This document shows, one piece after another, positions 11,301 to 22,800 of a stretch of 64,000 nucleotides of DNA. Both the position numbers and the translations under genes were made by a program. The notes beneath the pieces are model-generated. The model was not told the origin of the DNA. It made no database searches and saw only the letters and a program-made list of their open reading frames with translations. The stretch is from Clavaria fumosa (taxonomy: Eukaryota; Basidiomycota; Agaricomycetes; Agaricales; Clavariaceae). The stretch lies in contig OX637801.1 in the NCBI GenBank assembly GCA_951802425.1, forward strand, positions 1,984,001 through 2,048,000, written 5' to 3'. Each line of letters begins with the position of its first letter. Position 1 is the first letter of the stretch.

Positions 11301-13591
11301 GTCTGAGTACAGCTTCTCGACGCGCCACGGCTCCTTGCCGCCGTTGCCGGGGTCTACCTGCACGATGAATGACAGCACCTCCCTGCCGCGGTCATTGGGC
11401 CGTATCGTCGAGTGCGTGACCTGTATCTGCGTCGTCGGCAGGTCGTGCGGCAGGAGCGGCAGCGCCCGAAAAGACGCCGCTTTGTTTCCGGGAATGGGCG
11501 GAGTCGACGTTGCGGTTTCAGCGCTCATGGTGGGTGACGCTGGCGTCGCTCCCGCAACTGCTGCGACTGCTCCTGCTTGTGATGATGGTGATGGTGGTGC
11601 TATTACTGCAGCCGCTGTTGCTGCTAACGTCTGTTCTAGGCCCAGTCCAGGAGGCACCTGCAGATGGGGCGGACGCGTGGAGCGAGGCTGCGGAGGCTGT
11701 GGAGGAGGCTGTTGTTGATGTTGATGCTGCGGCTGAGTTTGAGTTTGAGCTTGCGCGTGTCTGCCCTTGTCAGCCGCCAGCACCACAGTGTAGCCCTCCA
11801 TCTCGACGCCATCATCGACGCCCTCGTCCGTCTCGAGCTCCAGGAAGTCGCTCGGCGTGTCCGTTCGCGAGGGGCCCCGGGACGGTGCCAGCGAGGACTC
11901 ATCCGCATGGAGGGACAGCGACGTTGTTCGGGGCATGGGTACCACGAAGGCCGGTTCCTCTATATGCATGTTCGGCGAGTCCGAGTACTGCGGCGGTGGA
12001 TCCGACGTCGACGTTGGCAATGACAACGACAGAGATGATGAAGATGGCGCGGCAGCCTCCCCAAGGCGCAACGACGAGGCAGAGGACGAGGGCGGGACCG
12101 GTACGAGAGCTGTGGCCATTGTGAAGTCCTTGTCGACCGACGGACTCACGCCAGGCGACTCCATGCTCGCAATGTACTGCCGCGCCTCGTACGGGATGGA
12201 GACGCGAGACTCGCGGGAGAGCTGGCGGGGGGTAAACTCAGGCAGCATGAGCGTAGTGGCGACGGGCGACGGTGTGTGGGCGGGTTTGGCGGACGAGGGA
12301 GAGGGGGAGGGAGAGGGGGCTTGGAGAGTGGAGTCGTTCTGCGGCAGTGATTGGGACGACTGGTGGTATATGTGAGAGCTCGGGCTCGAGGTGGAGTTGG
12401 GCTGAGAGTGCGAGTGCGAGTGAGAAGGCTGGAATGATTCATTGAGGTTAGTGACAAGGATCGAGGGAGAGCTCGGTTTATGATCGGCGGGATGGGCAGA
12501 AAGATCCGTCTCTGCGTGAAGCTGAGGATGCGATTTCCGAGCCTGAAGGGGCAGGACTGGAGCGGACGCAATGGACGAATAGTTGGGTATGTACGGGCCG
12601 GTGCCGACGGACTCGTTGTTGAGTGCTGGAAAGCGAGTCGAAGGTGACTCAGAATGGGGTTGAGGATTCACTGGCTCTGGAGAAGGATCAGCCCGGGCTT
12701 GCACTACAAGCGGCGAATGCGAATGTTTTGGAGACGAAGCATTCGGCAAGGACCATGGATTGGTCAAACGATCGCTCGGGATCTCTGGGAGGGGTGTCAA
12801 GGTAAAAATATGTGGCTTCTGAAGGTCTGTAGCAAGGATCAGATAAGCCGTTATATCACAACGAAATGAATGACATCATGACCTGTGTCGTCTGAGCGGC
12901 TACGAGGCGTGAGTGGTCGTGCAGGAGACGTATTGATCGTGCTTGATGCCCCGGAGGCGTTGGGAGAGGATGTTCCGCGGTCTGCTAGAAATGGAACGAT
13001 CCGCGGCGTCAGTGAGGCGGCGTGGTATGCAGGGAAGGGGTCGCACGAACCAGATTCGTCGGAATGGTCCTTTCCCTGGGCGGACGGAACTTTGGAATGG
13101 CCTGATTCAGTTGAAGGTTCCCGCGAGGATAATAAGGTGGGATTGGAGGTGGCATGTCCTAGGGTTCGGTCACGATCTTTCTCCTTATCTCGCTTCTTAG
13201 CAGAGTCTTGGGGAGCAGATTGCAACTTGGACTTGAGTACATCTCGCTCGCCGCGAATACGATCGTTCTCTTTTAACAGATTATTATATGCCGTCCTTTG
13301 TTTTTCAATGAGCTTCCAGAGCTGTGAATTCTGCGAGGAGAGGACATTGCGATCCTGGACTGCCTGTTCGAGAGCCGCTTTCGTTGGATCTGAAGCAGAG
13401 GCATGGTGAGCGAGGAGGGTCTCGATGGTGACAGGTGTGCTGGAGGAGAGTGAAATGAGACTTGGAATTGGTGTGTTTGTAACAGTCTGTGAAGGACGAT
13501 GAGAAGGAGTCAAGGAGGTCGATTGCGAGGTGGGTAAAGCGACTCGATCACGCGATGGCGTGGCGAGGATATTGCTTGCGCTCGAGCTCAT
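8387..13591 (-). CDS. Bem3-like PX-PH-RhoGAP protein
   Basis: Exons 12883-13591, 11178-12826, 10890-11111, 9742-10831, 9454-9666 and the block 8387-9399 join in phase. The ATG at 13591 (MSSSASNILATPSRDR) is preferred over the upstream one. Order of parts: an N-terminal coiled coil (AVQDRNVLSSQNSQLWKLI), a long Ser/Pro-rich linker, a PX domain (HSTIRPNDRGREVLSFIVQV; LGLDQRIRASVGKGVVKKMG), a PH domain (GYLTKKGKNFGGWKTRYFVL; RHAFLVIEAKRS), then a RhoGAP domain with the arginine finger (GIYRLSG), SLKDRFNM|EGDVDLL, LLKCFLRELP and the NxxT-type motif MTMRNVGIVFSPTLG. This architecture is that of yeast Bem3, a GTPase-activating protein for Cdc42 at polarity and endosomal membranes. Two stretches in the last block behave like in-frame introns (9208-9261 and probably 8770-8841). 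After removing both, the protein is about 1,590 residues. Confidence 0.88.
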
Positions 13592-14539
13592 CGCCAACGC
13601 TTGGCGTGAAGGAGCACACGAGGTGAACGTGTTATAGCTGAATCGTCGGCAGGCTAGCACAGTCAGGCCCAGACAGAAAAGTTTGGGATGTAATTAGCAC
13701 CTTTGATGAGACGAGACACGGAGACACGGAGGCGGGAATAGGAACTTGAGCTTCTGGAGCCAACCTAACCGGTTGCAGTGGATACGCAGAAGCAGAGAAG
13801 AAGAGCTTGACGACGGCGAGGACGACGACCACGACGACGACGACGAGGAAGAGGAGGAGGAGGAAATTGTTTCGACAGGCAAGGATTGGACCACCCCCCG
13901 GCTCTGAATTCACACGCGAAACAAATCAGATATTTTTGATCCAACAGCCAACAGCTCATTTCAATCAGTCGCGAGTAGCGAGCAACACCAATACAGCGAC
14001 GAACATCACCACCAGGTCCCCTTCGTCGTCTCCATTAAATATTAAATCTGATGCCGACACTTCACATCGGCATCACTGCCAATCATCTCGCACGATACAT
14101 CAGTATCACCACCACCACCACCACCACCTGCAACTACCTTGGGTCTCTTAGATGCCTACAAGAGGCCCCTCGATGAGGTGATAAGGTGAAGCAGAATGGG
14201 TTTGGCCACGAATCAAATACCGGCCGGTAATATGGCTCACAAGGTTGACCCCACGGAGACGGTCGGGTGGTGTTCGGAAGAGGCTCACGGAGTTCCAGCG
14301 ACGCTGTACGGATGTAAATGACCTGCTCTCTGTGTGTGAAGAACCGTACAAGCGGTTTCCCGTGCTCCATTGATGGAGCACTGGGCTGGGGGTGCAATCG
14401 CTGCGGCCGCGTTTCGCGCTAACGTTACGGGGGCGCGATAGCGGTCGTGGTGAACCATGAATTCCATATCATACACTCAGCCGTATCTCTCGGTGTAAAC
14501 GATATTACCTCTTATCGTCGACAGCGACGACCCCCTACA
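13592..14539. promoter_or_regulatory. Divergent promoter region, RhoGAP / L-serine dehydratase
   Basis: About 950 bp between two divergently transcribed genes, so it should contain both promoters and 5' leaders. It includes GAC/GAG trinucleotide runs (about 13806-13860) and a CAC run (14108-14128). Open frames here are mainly repeat translations, such as a poly-Val frame on the minus strand. No conserved gene is visible. Confidence 0.5.
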
Positions 14540-17500
14540 ATGCCTTTCCTTGCTCCGTATTTGCGCGCAGGTCGACTAGCGTCCATGGCCGGGTCCCGTC
14601 TTGCTGCTCTTCCTGTCATTTCGTCTCTACAATTCCATCTCAGACTTTCCCTTCAACGCCATCTTTCCCGTTCAGCAATCCTCTCATCGGCAGTTCAGCA
14701 TGCAGCCTGGGCCAAGGAGCCAGAGGAGGAAAGATTAGATCAGGGTGTCGCCCCTGCACCCCTCCAGCGCCCTGAGCATGCCGTCATTTCCACCTTTGAC
14801 TTGTTCAGCATTGGAGGTGTGTGGGATTGTCGTTCAATTGAGTCATTCAAGACGACGAAATGTCGTGTGTTACACAGTCGGCCCAAGTAGCTCACACACA
14901 GTTGGTCCTATGCGGGCCGCCAAGATCTTCATCCAGGACCTCGCAGAGCTGAGCCTTCTCGACAAAGTCCAGACCGTGAAAGTCGTCTTGTGAGCATTGT
15001 ATCATCTACGATTCCCGCGGATGTTCAGTACCGACTCGATGTTAGGTATGGCTCGTTAGCTGCTACTGGTGAGCAGTCTGTCCGAAAACGATGAAAGCAC
15101 ATCCCTGAGTTGCATGTTATATCCAATAACAGGCAGAGGGTGAACGCGTCCCTTCTGGTTGGCGTCCGCCTTCCTGACAATTTGCTAGGCATCACACTCC
15201 ACAGGCCATCCTTCTCGGGCTCGAAGGCAAGGTGTTCCATAGCCTCGCATGAACATCAAACCGACCGTTCTTTCAGGCTCAGACCCTGAGACCATTAACA
15301 CTGGAACAATCGGGCCTCGCTACGACGCTATCGTCCAACACCAAACCCTTCTCCTCGGCGGGAAGCATCGCATCACTTTTGTTATTGATCGCGACATGTG
15401 TGTGCCTTGACCCATGCAGCGACCCCTTCGTTCACCCTTGGTTCAGGTTGTGGCGCTGGGACAAGGTGCTCAAGACTCACCCAAATGGGATGCGCTTCTC
15501 CGTCTTTGACGAAGGTGGGGATCTGTTAGCAACCAACGAGTACTTCAGGTGCGCTCCTTACGTTCGCCGTTGCATCCGCTCTCCATATGCATATTTCCCT
15601 CGGCAGTGTCGGCGGAGGTTTTGTGGTCAACGAGAAGACCAAACGTAAATATATCTCTCTATGCCGAAAACCTACACTGACGATGTTGCAGTGGATGAGA
15701 ATTTGTACTACAAGGGTGTCGACAAGCGAGCCGTTCACGGCGCCCGACTGAATCAATCACATAGCATGTCTGACACCCTCCCTTCCCACACGGCTCCATC
15801 ACCGTCGTCATCGTTGCCTGCTGCAGAATCGGATCACCCTCCGTTCCCTTTCAAATCCGGCGACAGTCTTCTGGCGCTCACGAAGAAGCACAACGTTGCG
15901 TGTTGTCACTTATAATTTCCGAAGAACCCAAACTAAGGAAATACCCATCGTAGATGACAATTGCGCAGATCGTGCATGACAACGAGATGCATTTCGGCCT
16001 TTCAGAGGAACAAATTCTTGAGAAGGTATTAGCCCCTGACCATATGACCTGAGTTCCCCTCTTCGATCACAACAATTTATCAGTTACGACGAATTTGGAA
16101 TGTCATGGACGAATGCATCCGCACTGGTGTCTCGACGTCTGAGAAGACGCTCCCCGGAAGACTGGGTCTGAGGCGTAGAGCTCCCATGCTATACAAGCGT
16201 CTCATGCGGGGGTAAATCCATTCCATCTGTTTTTGCGAAGCATTCCCTGGAGAGTAACTGATTCTCATGTCCCTTCTGATTCAAAAATAAATGACAGATT
16301 CTACCCGGGTGTGGCGGCGTTCTCCCATCTCCCTGCAATTGGGCCTGGGAACAAAGTCCCCGAGGTGCTGAGCGCACCCGAGGACGACCTGTCGGCGCCG
16401 GCGCCGATGTCTGCCGAGCTGATGGAGGACAACGTCGGGAAGGACGGTAAGAACCATACGTATGGGGGCGGCGGGGGCGGGCCGCTCGCCGCCGCTGGGC
16501 GCGTGGCGCGGGCAGCGCGCGTGGTGGGCTCGCTGGACCACGCGATCCTGCCGGTGCCCCCGCGCAAGACAGTGATACCCGCGATGGACTTCCTGAGCTG
16601 CTATGCGATTGCGGTAAACGAGGTCAACGCGGCTGGTGGGAGGATCGTGACGAGTCCGACGAACGGCGCGGCTGGTGTTATACCCGCTGTGCTGAAGTAT
16701 CTCTTAGAGGTGCTTTCTGCTTCTTCTGACCTGCACTGGGTTGGCTTTTATCTTTGGTGGATTTAGTTCGTTAGCGATGATCACGACAAGTCCATCGTGA
16801 CATTTCTACTGACATCGGCGGTATGTTCCATAACAGATGGTTGATTACTCTACTGAAGCGTGTGGTGGTGTTTTCAAGGCGGTCGGCATGCTGTTCAAGC
16901 GTGGCAGCACCATCTCTGCGGCGGAGGGTGGATGCCAAGCGGAGGTTGGAGGTCAGTCCCTCCCACATTAAATTTGTTCGCTGCATAAATAATGTTTGCA
17001 GTTGCTTGCTCGATGGCGGCCGCTGGATTCGCGGCCTGTATGGGAGGTTTGTGGATCTAGCTTCCGGTCTTGTGTCTGGCTCATCTCATATGCGTAGCTT
17101 CCCCGGAGACCGTCTTGCAGGTGAGTTTTGAATAGTTATTAAACGCCGCTTTGCCACCTATTCAATCGAACAGGCTGCAGAAATCGGCATTGGTGGGCTT
17201 TGCTTTAATCTGTCGAGTTGAGTTCGTCTTCTGAGTTTGACAATCTGCATTGTTTCTAGAACACAACCTGGGACTGACGTGCGACCCAATTGATGGCCTC
17301 GTTCAAGTGCCGTGCATTGTGAGTCGTTTCTCCGCTGGGTTTTAGCATGCCTTACGTGTTTGCACACTACAGGAGCGAAATAGTATGGGAGGTGGGAACT
17401 TTCATAGTACAAGCAGTTTGGAGCTTCGTTTTGATCTTCTTCCCTTATCCTCCGCAGCCGTTAAAGCTATCACTGCAGCTCAGTTGTCTATGGCCAGTGA

Positions 17501-17832
17501 CGGCGTGTACAGCGTCACATTAGATGAGGTGCGGTCATTTGCAGGAAGCAAGACGTTGCCGCAGTTTGAAGCGACTATGTTGACATGATATGCACTTGCA
17601 GGCCATTGAAGCTATGCGGTTAACAGCTGCTGATATGAGCGTTAAATACAAGGAGACAAGTCTCTCGGTAAGAGTTGGTTCGGGGTTCGCGCTTTAGCTG
17701 CTGATGCCGTTCCCTCGTTCGACAGGGATTGGCGGTAAGTCATTAATAACGCATCTATTCTTTCCATCGATTTCTTGGCTAATCGTATTCAAGACCACGG
17801 TGAGGATTCCGCTGACTGTTCCGGCCTGGTAA
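14540..17832 (+). CDS. L-serine dehydratase, iron-sulfur type (single-chain)
   Basis: About 23 exons give about 669 residues. An N-terminal extension rich in Arg, Leu and Ser ([25 protein letters not shown]) looks like a mitochondrial presequence. The beta-type part follows: [60 protein letters not shown]. The alpha-type part has [37 protein letters not shown] and [20 protein letters not shown]. The cysteines in the last three segments are those expected to hold the [4Fe-4S] cluster that activates serine for deamination to pyruvate and ammonia. The order is that of fused bacterial SdaA-like enzymes rather than the PLP-dependent eukaryotic form. A GlyGly-rich linker lies at about 16380-16490. 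Exon 4 is only 7 nt and exon 22 only 9 nt, and one intron is GC-AG. The stop may be TAA at 17830-17832, or a last intron from 17829 may lead to TG|T TAA ending at 17891, giving the more typical C-terminus PAC. Confidence 0.88.
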
Positions 17833-17891
17833 GTTCTTCATGATGCCGTCTTATCTTCGTAGTCAGCTGCTCAATTTTTCTGATTAGTTAA

Positions 17892-18289
17892 GTGGGCGGT
17901 GATACTCTAGAAATAAAGTGGTGCAATCTCGGACTCTTTAGAGGTGTTTCTTTACATAGACCACATACATGCCGTCGAATATTTATGAATGATGTTCGTT
18001 CGTTTGTAATCGTGTAGCCCTGTCTATGATACTCACGTGGCGGAGCGTGTAGATGAAAGACGCGCTTGTACCTGAGGTATAGGTTTGGAAGAGCACGGAC
18101 ATTTGGGGAATGTGAGAAATTTGCAGTCGTTAGGCCCTCCATTTCATTTCGCTGAGCGCTGAGCGCTGAGGACGATAGGGACGGCGGTGACAATGTGCCG
18201 GTGTGCCGTCGTCTATGTTGTTGATCCAAAACTACTGCGGGTCACAGCCATACATTATGATCTTCCTACCACTCAACATACTCAACACC
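17892..18289. other. Intergenic spacer
   Basis: About 400 bp between the L-serine dehydratase and the PQ-loop gene, both on the plus strand. It would hold the PQ-loop gene promoter. A 113-codon frame on the minus strand has no recognisable features. Confidence 0.5.
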
Positions 18290-19561
18290 ATGGACGCCTC
18301 TCAATGGCTCTCGGTACTGGGTACGGTCGTCGTCACAAAATCTGCTCTTCCGCTTGGCATACTGACCGCCACGTATCTTTAGCCTCAATCGGAATGGCAG
18401 TCGGTCCGCCTCTAGTCTATGCAGACCAAGCCACTTCTATGATACGCAAAATGTACGTAGTCTTCCGGTTCTCATTTTCTGAATATATCCTAATACGTTA
18501 GGCTCGTTCCTTTCTCGCCATTAGGGATTCCACGGGTTTCTCGCGTGATGTCTGTGCTATCTTGTGAGTTTCACCGTTCCCGCAAGGTATTCAGCTCATT
18601 CCTTCATAGGCTCATAGCGAACATCACGAGATGTTTCTTTTGGCTTGGTGAACGCTTTGAGTCAGCCTTGCTGGCTCAGTCGATCTTGATGATCCTCGCA
18701 CAGGTAGAGCATTACCTGGACGTGTTGACACAGAGAACGCTGAACTCCCGAGTTACCAGCTTGCACTACTGTACATCTGCATTAGGTATAGACCTCACCA
18801 GAGTGCAGAAACCCTAGGGGCGTCTAACCGACCGCTGTCGTTCTGGCAATGGCCGAATTATTCGCAATATCTCGAGTTTTTGGCAGCATACATGTCAGTT
18901 GGCGATTGGTTCTCTGTACCTCCTTTTCCTGAACACTGACGAACTTTTGGCAGACTTTGCTCTGCTATTCTCTTCCTCATATTTGGTCGGTCTGATCTCT
19001 ACATCTCAATTTTGGGATTCTTTGGTGAGACACGACCATACCTGAGATGTGGCAGGAGTTGAATTCGATCCTGTCCACAGCGTTGGGTCTCGAGAGCACA
19101 CTTCCTTTGCCTCAGTTAATCAGGTGAGTCTGCAGGAAGCCTTCCCCATCCCATTCACGTTCTAAGCGATGATCTACAATTAATTCTATCAGTAATTATC
19201 GGCAAAAGTCTTTGTACGGGTTCCGACTCTCGACGCTTCTCGGCTGGGTTGGCGGTGACGCTTTCAAGTATGTTATGCCCTCCGTTCAAACGTGACACAT
19301 TGTGTTCACACAAGTTCAACATTCAGGACCGTATATTTTTTCTCGCGACACTCACCGCTCCCATTCAGGGTATGCGCTGTTTTTCAACTCTCAGTCGATA
19401 TTGGTGCGTCAGTACCATGCATGGATTTGAGTCGCTTCTGACTCTTTTCTTGTTCAGCTATCATCTTCCAACGGATCGCGTACGGAGATGCGATACCATT
19501 GTCTAGGCTGCTCGCGGAAGAGAATGACCTAGAGCAAGCGTTGGCCCTGGCTGAGGAATAG
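18290..19561 (+). CDS. PQ-loop membrane protein, Any1/SLC66A2 type
   Basis: Ten exons (18290-18320, 18383-18452, 18525-18563, 18610-18703, 18760-18893, 18954-19024, 19081-19123, 19193-19267, 19327-19403, 19458-19561) stay in phase and give 245 residues. It begins MDASQWLSVLASIGMAVGPP, and the first PQ-loop-like repeat is PPLVYADQATSMIRKMDSTG. The middle helices include LLIANITRCFFWLGERFESA and ILMILAQLALLYICIRYRP, and the second repeat is STLPLPQLISNYRQKSLYGF followed by STLLGWVGGDAFK. The overall pattern matches SLC66A2 (PQLC1) and yeast Any1, an endosomal/Golgi protein that opposes the Neo1 and Drs2 phospholipid flippases. The acidic C-terminus (LLAEENDLEQALALAEE) is cytoplasmic. Transport substrate is not inferable. 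Confidence 0.87.
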
Positions 19562-19880
19562 TGCTGACTTGTATACTATATTTATTTCTCGCCAAGATAT
19601 AGACTAGACTTTTTGCCTTGTCGAGGCACACGAGTGCGACTCCGAGGCCAGATGTCCAGTTACGGTGAGCCAGCGGTGTTGGGCAGAGGGGTGATGATGC
19701 GCAGCTTGAAGAGCTGGAACGAGGATGAGGCGCTGCTGCGAAGGAAGATTCTTTGGATCTAAGCAAACAGGTACAAGCATAAAGTACCGTCAAAATTCCT
19801 GTGTCGACGTACTCTAAGCAACACGCACAGCTGCGCTCGCTCAGCCTTCATTGTGCCAGCGAGCTTCTAGACTACTCGCC
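19562..19880. promoter_or_regulatory. Short intergenic region upstream of clathrin heavy chain
   Basis: About 320 bp from the stop of the PQ-loop gene to the clathrin heavy chain ATG, so it carries the PQ-loop 3' end and the clathrin promoter. No gene is supported. Confidence 0.5.
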
Positions 19881-22800
19881 ATGGCAGGCTTGTTGGACAT
19901 TTCAAAACCAATCGAATTCCGTGAACACCTCCAACTCTCGAGTTTGGGTGTTCAGCCTGCATCCATATCCTTCCAGGTAACGTGGCAGAGCTACGCGTCT
20001 CCGTTTTCATTCGCCAACTTCTTGCACTCTCATGACATACGCTTACTTTCGCCTGATGTAGACATTGACGTTTGAATCTGACCACTTTATATGTGTCCGC
20101 GAGACAATTGGCGAACAGAACCAAGTCGTCATCATTGACCTCGCCAATGCCAACAATGTCCTTCGTCGACCCATCACGGCCGACTCTGCTATTATGCACC
20201 CCAAACAAAAGATACTGGCGCTGAGAGGTGGGTGTTTCGCGCTGGCCTTTCTTTCCGGACCAACTCGACCTCACTTCTCTCCTCGCAGCGTCGAGGACAC
20301 TGCAAATTTTCAATCTGGAGACGAAGCAAAAAGTTAAAACCCACGCTAATGCCGAAGACATCGTTTTCTGGAAATGGGTCTCGGACTCCACCATTGGCCT
20401 GGTCACCGAAACTTCGGTCTATCATTGGACCATCGCTGACACAACGTCTGCGCCTCAAAAAGTGTTCGACCGACATCCTACACTCGCCGGCGCGCAAATC
20501 ATAAACTACCGCGTGACCCCAGACGAGAAATGGCTTGTGCTTGTGGGCATCTCGGGGAACCCAACCAACCCAGCGGGGTTCAATATCAAGGGCGCGATGC
20601 AACTATACAGCAAGGACAGAGGTATCAGCCAACCTATAGAAGGTCATGCGGCCGCATTTGCGGAAATGAAGCTGGATGGGTATTCGGCTCCAGTGAAGCT
20701 TTTCACTTTTTCCGTTAGAACGGCTACCGGAGCAAAGGTGAGCAAGTCGCAACATCCTGTGGATGCCAATTCACAACCCTCGTTCAGCTGCATGTTGTAG
20801 AGATCGATCACAATAGTGCCAATCCTCCATTCACAAAGAAAGCGGTCGACGTGTACTTCCCACCAGAGGCTACCAATGACTTCCCGGTCGCTATGCAAGC
20901 TTCCCCGAAGCACGGAATCGTCTATCTTGTCACGAAGCGTGGATTCATTCATCTTTACGACCTGGAATCCGGTGCTTGCATATACATGAATCGAATCACT
21001 AGCGAGACCATCTTCGTCACAGCGGAACACGAGGCGACGAACGGCATCATCGCCGTCAACAAGAAGGGCCAGGTCCTCAGTGTCAATGTGGACGAGCAGA
21101 CCGTTGTCCCCTTCATCCTCACAACGCTGAACAATACCGAGCTCGCGTTCAAGCTGGCTAGCCGGGCTAACCTGCCTGGCGCTGATGAGCTCTACGTTAA
21201 GCAGTATCAACAACTCTTTGCAAGTGGTCAGTACGGGGAAGCCGCCAAGGTAGCGGCTAATTCGCCAAGGGTAACGAACATTCCCTCTCTCTGGTTCCTT
21301 GTCTCTTGACATCTTTCGTCATTCAGGGTATTCTTCGTACGGCTGCCGTCATCGAGTCATTCAAGCAGGCTCCTTCGCCACCAGGCGGTCTCTCACCCAT
21401 CTTGCAATACTTCGGTATACTCCTTGAGAAGGCCCAGCTCAATCAGCACGAATCTATCGAGCTTGCACGGCCTGTGTTACAACAGGGGAAGAAACAACTG
21501 TTAGAGAAATGGCTCAAGGACAACAAAGTGAGATCGATGTGGGAGCTGCCGCCTCAACCCCATCTCATCCAACCTTTCTAGCTCACATGTAGCGAAGAGC
21601 TCGGAGACGTCGTCCGCCTGCACGACATGACGCTTGCCCTCGGAGTCTACTTACGAGCCAACGTACCAAACAAGGTCATCGCCTGCTTCGCCGAGACGGG
21701 GCAAACAGAAAAAATCGTTCTGTATTCTAAGAAGATCGGGTATCAGCCAGATTATGTGGCCTTGCTGCAACACATTATGCGTGTGAACCCGGAGAAAGGG
21801 GCAGAGTTCGCCACGCAACTTGTGAACGACGAGTCTGGACCTCTTGTGGACATTGAGCGGGTCAGAACTCTTTTGTGCCCATTGAAATTAGGATTAATGT
21901 CTCTTTTGTCGCAGGTTGTCGATATTTTCCTGTCTCAGAATATGATCCAACCCGCAACGTCGTTCTTGCTGGATGCTCTGAAGGAAAACAAGCCTGAGCA
22001 GGCTCCTCTGCAAACCCGCCTCCTTGAAATGAACCTCGTCCACGCCCCTCAGGTCGCTGATGCGATTCTTGGAAATGAAATGTTTACACACTATGACCGC
22101 CCACGAATCGCAAACTTGTGTGAAAAGGCTGGATTACTTCAAAGGGTAAGCGTGCTTCACAACTCTGTCGTGACGGACGTATGACACTTTTGAAGGCTCT
22201 CGAACACTACGAGGATTTGGCTGACATCAAGCGTGCTATCGTTCATACCAACGTCCTCCAACCAGAAGTACGTTTGTTTCATTCCGTCTGTCAATCTCCC
22301 ATGAAGCTCATGGACTCTCAGTGGCTTGTCAATTATTTCAGCCGTTTGACTACGGATCAGTCAATGGCGTGTTTGCAGGAAATGCTTCGTGTCAACATTC
22401 GGCAAAACTTGCAGGTCGTGGTTCAGATTGCAACTAAGTATTCCGATATCCTCGGCCCTCTCAAACTTATAGAAATGTTTGAGTCTTTCAAGAGCTTTGA
22501 AGGTACGGCAGGAAACAACATTGTCGCATCAGCCAACTGAAGTCGTCTATCAGGCCTCTATTACTATCTGGGCTCCGTCGTCAATCTCAGTCAAGATCCA
22601 GAAGTCCATTTCAAGTACATACAGGCAGCCACTCGGACAGGGCAGATCCGCGAAGTCGAGCGTATTTGCAGGGAGAGCAACTTTTACAATCCCGAGAAAG
22701 TCAAGAACTTCCTCAAGGAAGCCAAACTTCAAGACCAGCTTCCCCTCATTATCGTTTGCGACCGCTTCGACTTTGTGCACGACCTTGTCCTGTACCTGTA

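Noticed and set aside
13632..13913. Poly-Val membrane-like frame upstream of the RhoGAP gene
   Set aside because: It translates a GAC/GTC trinucleotide repeat in the promoter region.
17888..18229. 113-codon minus-strand frame between the L-serine dehydratase and PQ-loop genes
   Set aside because: No domain, overlaps the likely 3' end and promoter, and has no splice partners.
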